Positions 61,669 through 64,000 of a stretch of 64,000 nt of DNA are shown here, one piece after another. The notes under the pieces were generated by a model. It searched no databases, had not been told where the DNA came from, and saw only the letters and a list, made by a program, of their open reading frames with translations. The stretch lies in assembly GCA_023386635.1 (NCBI GenBank), contig JAEWJH010000027.1:24701-88700 (forward strand). The letters are read 5' to 3'. Position numbers and translations under genes: made by a program. This DNA is from Pseudomonadota bacterium (lineage in GTDB: Bacteria; Pseudomonadota; Alphaproteobacteria; Rhizobiales; Xanthobacteraceae). Every line of letters starts with the position of its first letter. Within the stretch, counting starts at the first letter, position 1.

Positions 61669-63657
61669 ATGCCCGACACACCTCCGATGCGCAACAAGCC
61701 CTGGATTTTCCGGACCTACGCCGGCCATTCCACCGCCGCCGCCTCCAACGCCCTCTATCGCAAGAACCTGGCCAAGGGACAGACCGGCCTGTCGGTGGCG
61801 TTCGATCTGCCGACGCAGACCGGATACGACAGCGACCATGTGCTGGCGCGCGGCGAGGTCGGTAAGGTCGGCGTCCCGATCTGTCATCTCGGCGACATGC
61901 GCGCGCTGTTCGACGGCATCCCGCTCGCCACCATGAACACGTCGATGACCATCAACGCCACCGCGGCGTGGCTGATGGCGCTCTATATCGCGGTGGCGGA
62001 TGAGCAAGGCGCGCCGCGCACCGCGCTGACCGGCACGATCCAGAACGACATCATCAAGGAATATCTGTCGCGCGGCACTTACGTCTATCCGCCGGCGCCG
62101 TCGCTGCGGCTGATCAAGGACGTGGCGATCTTCACCACATCGGAACTTCCGAAATGGAACCCGATGAATGTGTGCTCGTATCATCTGCAGGAAGCCGGCG
62201 CGACGCCGGTGCAGGAACTGGCCTTCGCGCTCGCCACCGCCACCGCCGTGCTCGACACGGTGAAAGCCTCGGGCGAGGTGACGCCGGAGAAATTCGGCGA
62301 GGTGGTCGGCCGCATCTCGTTCTTCGTCAATGCCGGGCTGCGCTTCGTCACCGAAATCTGCAAGATGCGCGCCTTCGTCGATCTGTGGGACGAGATCACG
62401 CGGGAGCGTTACGGCATCACCGATCCGAAGCAGCGGCTGTTCCGCTACGGCGTGCAGGTGAACTCGCTCGGCTTGACCGAGCCGCAGCCGGAAAACAACG
62501 TGGCGCGCATCCTGATCGAGATGCTGGCCGTAACCTTGTCGAAAAAGGCCCGAGCCCGCGCGGTGCAACTGCCGGCATGGAACGAGGCGCTCGGTCTGCC
62601 GCGGCCCTGGGACCAGCAATGGTCGCTGCGCATGCAGCAGATCCTCGCTTACGAGACCGACCTGCTCGATTACGGCGATATCTTCGACGGCTCCGCCGAG
62701 ATCGAGCGCAAGGTGGAAGAGCTCAAGCGCGAGGCGCGTGAGGAACTGCGCCGTATCGACGAGATGGGCGGCGCGGTGAAGGCCGTCGAGAGCGGCTACA
62801 TGAAGCGGCAGCTGGTCGAGAGCAATACCGCGCGGCTGGAAGCGATCGAACGCGGCGAGCAGACCGTCGTCGGCGTCAACCGGTTCGTCGAGAGCGAGCC
62901 GTCGCCGCTCACTGGCGGCGTCGAGGCGATCCTCACCGTGTCGGAGGACGCCGAACGCGACCAGATCGCGCGGCTCCAAGCGTGGCGCGCGGCGCGCGAC
63001 GACAAGGCGGTGCAAACCGCGCTCGACGAACTCAAGCGTGCGGCGAAAAGCGGCGCCAACATCATGCCGCCGTCGATCGCCTGCGCCAAAGCCGGCGTCA
63101 CCACCGGCGAATGGGGCTGGGCGCTGCGCGAGGCGTTCGGCGAATATCGCGCGCCGACCGGCGTCGGCGCGGCGATGCGCAACGACGTCGAAGGCCTCGA
63201 CGATCTTCGCGCCGATGTGGAGCGGGTGTCGCGCAAGCTCGGCCGCCGCCTCACTTTCCTCGTCGGCAAGCCCGGTCTCGACGGCCACTCCAACGGGGCC
63301 GAGCAGATCGCGGTGCGCGCCCGCGATGCCGGCATGCAGGTCGTCTATGATGGCATCCGTCTCACGCCGGAAGACATCGTCTCCGCGGCGCAGAACCAGC
63401 AGGCGCATGTGATCGGCCTGTCGGTGCTGTCGGGTAGCCATCTGCCGCTGGTCAAGGACGTGGTCACGCGGCTCAAGGACGCCGGGCTCGGCGACGTACC
63501 GGTCGTCGTCGGCGGCATCATTCCGCCGGAGGATGCTGCGACGCTGACCAGGGATGGCGTCACCGCCGTTTATACGCCGAAGGATTTCGAGCTGAACCGG
63601 ATCATGGCCGACGTGGTCGGTATCGTCGAACAGGCCAATCGTTTGACCAATAGCTGA
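61669..63657 (+). CDS. ecm: Ethylmalonyl-CoA mutase
   Basis: A 662-residue coenzyme-B12 mutase that changes (2R)-ethylmalonyl-CoA to methylsuccinyl-CoA in the ethylmalonyl-CoA pathway; older name MeaA. The N-terminal TIM barrel (about 1-510) starts MRNKPWIFRTYAGHSTAAASN and has LSVAFDLPTQTGYDSDH and FGDGSAE-like FDGSAEIERK. The C-terminal cobalamin domain (about 520-650) has D538-G-H540-S-N-G543, the lower-ligand histidine motif. Ecm is distinguished from methylmalonyl-CoA mutase by being a single shorter chain. It is divergent from ccr with 223 bases between; mcd is 5 kb to the left. Confidence 0.95.
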   Translation: MPDTPPMRNKPWIFRTYAGHSTAAASNALYRKNLAKGQTGLSVAFDLPTQTGYDSDHVLARGEVGKVGVPICHLGDMRALFDGIPLATMNTSMTINATAAWLMALYIAVADEQGAPRTALTGTIQNDIIKEYLSRGTYVYPPAPSLRLIKDVAIFTTSELPKWNPMNVCSYHLQEAGATPVQELAFALATATAVLDTVKASGEVTPEKFGEVVGRISFFVNAGLRFVTEICKMRAFVDLWDEITRERYGITDPKQRLFRYGVQVNSLGLTEPQPENNVARILIEMLAVTLSKKARARAVQLPAWNEALGLPRPWDQQWSLRMQQILAYETDLLDYGDIFDGSAEIERKVEELKREAREELRRIDEMGGAVKAVESGYMKRQLVESNTARLEAIERGEQTVVGVNRFVESEPSPLTGGVEAILTVSEDAERDQIARLQAWRAARDDKAVQTALDELKRAAKSGANIMPPSIACAKAGVTTGEWGWALREAFGEYRAPTGVGAAMRNDVEGLDDLRADVERVSRKLGRRLTFLVGKPGLDGHSNGAEQIAVRARDAGMQVVYDGIRLTPEDIVSAAQNQQAHVIGLSVLSGSHLPLVKDVVTRLKDAGLGDVPVVVGGIIPPEDAATLTRDGVTAVYTPKDFELNRIMADVVGIVEQANRLTNS

Positions 63658-64000
63658 GGCGTGCGGCTGCGTTGCTCTCTTTCCGAACCTCATGGTGAGG
63701 GCATCGCGTCAGCGATGCGTCTCGAACCATGAGGCGGGTACCATTGTGGATGCGATTGTCAGACAGCCGATGACATGCAGGCATGCGTCATCGCCCGTAT
63801 TGTTTGGCCGGCGCCGGGTGCGCCCGTAGTCCTCTCCCTCATTCCATAGATGAGGGGCGACGGAGCGCCGCGTGGCGCAACGTCTTCATTACCAGCGCCG
63901 TCTCGCGACGACACCGGAGCGCATCTCCTTGCGATCGGAGACACGCGCGCCCTGCGGCGCTCCGTAACTGCGGCTTGTTGACGTGCCTCCGGCCGATCGC
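63658..64000. other. Intergenic end of the window with a repeat
   Basis: No gene is supported in the last 343 bases apart from a palindromic repeat at 63688-63734; short open frames on the minus strand have no family-like product. A gene may begin beyond the right edge. Confidence 0.5.
63688..63734. repeat. CCTCATGGTGAGG palindromic repeat, copy C
   Basis: CCTCATGGTGAGG (63688-63700), hairpin GCATCGCGTCAGCGATGC, then CTCGAACCATGAGG (63721-63734); the outer ends are inverted. It is nearly the same as copy A at 6948-6995. Confidence 0.75.

Noticed and set aside
61636..63693. 685-residue minus-strand open frame opposite ecm
   Set aside because: Shadow of ecm; no family-like sequence, and the plus strand has intact mutase and cobalamin-binding motifs.

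Overview
This window is chromosomal DNA from a GC-rich alphaproteobacterium of the order Hyphomicrobiales (Rhizobiales). The gene families and their order point to the Xanthobacteraceae/Nitrobacteraceae side; I cannot name a genus from sequence alone. Supporting evidence: an F0-only ATP synthase operon (atpI-B-E-F'-F) without F1 genes, an aa3 cytochrome c oxidase operon that runs on into SURF1, thrC and an M16 peptidase, a class I lysyl-tRNA synthetase, a DUF1127 gene beside a LysR gene, a PodJ-like polar protein, and three enzymes specific to the ethylmalonyl-CoA pathway. I see no tRNA, rRNA, CRISPR array, insertion sequence or prophage. Gene density is high and most genes are housekeeping or core metabolism.

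Layout. 1-3000: end of an MHS-type MFS transporter, then YjbQ, a secreted protein and a 2-hydroxychromene-2-carboxylate isomerase-like protein on the minus strand. 3.2-5.7 kb: F0 operon with a good promoter and terminator. 5.8-7.1 kb: a HAD hydrolase between blocks of intergenic palindromic repeats. 7.1-17.7 kb: a long minus-strand run, read right to left as ctaC, ctaD, ctaB, a small CoxF-like protein, ctaG, ctaE, DUF983, SURF1, thrC, M16 peptidase, GNAT, lipoprotein. 18.1-20.9 kb: IalB-family protein, MhpD-like hydratase, tldD. 20.9-24.6 kb: PAN-domain secreted protein, a large membrane protein, DUF1127 and LysR. 24.7-28.2 kb: YbaK, gshA and a membrane diguanylate cyclase. 28.4-33.9 kb: RecD-like helicase, a MarR/GST divergent pair, cupin, acyl-CoA dehydrogenase, MFS. 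34.1-40.4 kb: secreted protein, PodJ-like protein, TauE/SafE permease with a TIGR02186 partner. 40.5-47.7 kb: the four-gene ligase-associated DNA repair set (PdeM, Lhr-like helicase, MBL exonuclease, ATP-dependent ligase) with a TPR-methyltransferase in the middle. 47.8-55.1 kb: small membrane protein, MATE, pyrD, S24 regulator, Tat-targeted carbonic-anhydrase-like protein, lysK, a solute-binding protein, a host-attachment family protein. 55.2-63.7 kb: mcd, a chemoreceptor, YihY, ccr and ecm.

How the genes work together. Ccr, Ecm and Mcd catalyse the reductive carboxylation of crotonyl-CoA, the ethylmalonyl-to-methylsuccinyl rearrangement and the following oxidation of the ethylmalonyl-CoA pathway, so the organism probably assimilates acetyl-CoA or C1-derived carbon by this route. 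The strongest new signal is a shared palindrome, core TGCG(C/T)CGCA, 40 to 70 bases upstream of each of the three start codons; I propose it as the operator of a pathway-specific regulator. A second notable signal is a palindromic repeat that lies between the exonuclease and ligase genes and occurs again inside the ligase reading frame, where it encodes about 20 extra residues. A third is a clean MarR operator arrangement in which two identical 14-base repeats overlap both divergent promoters of marR and gst.
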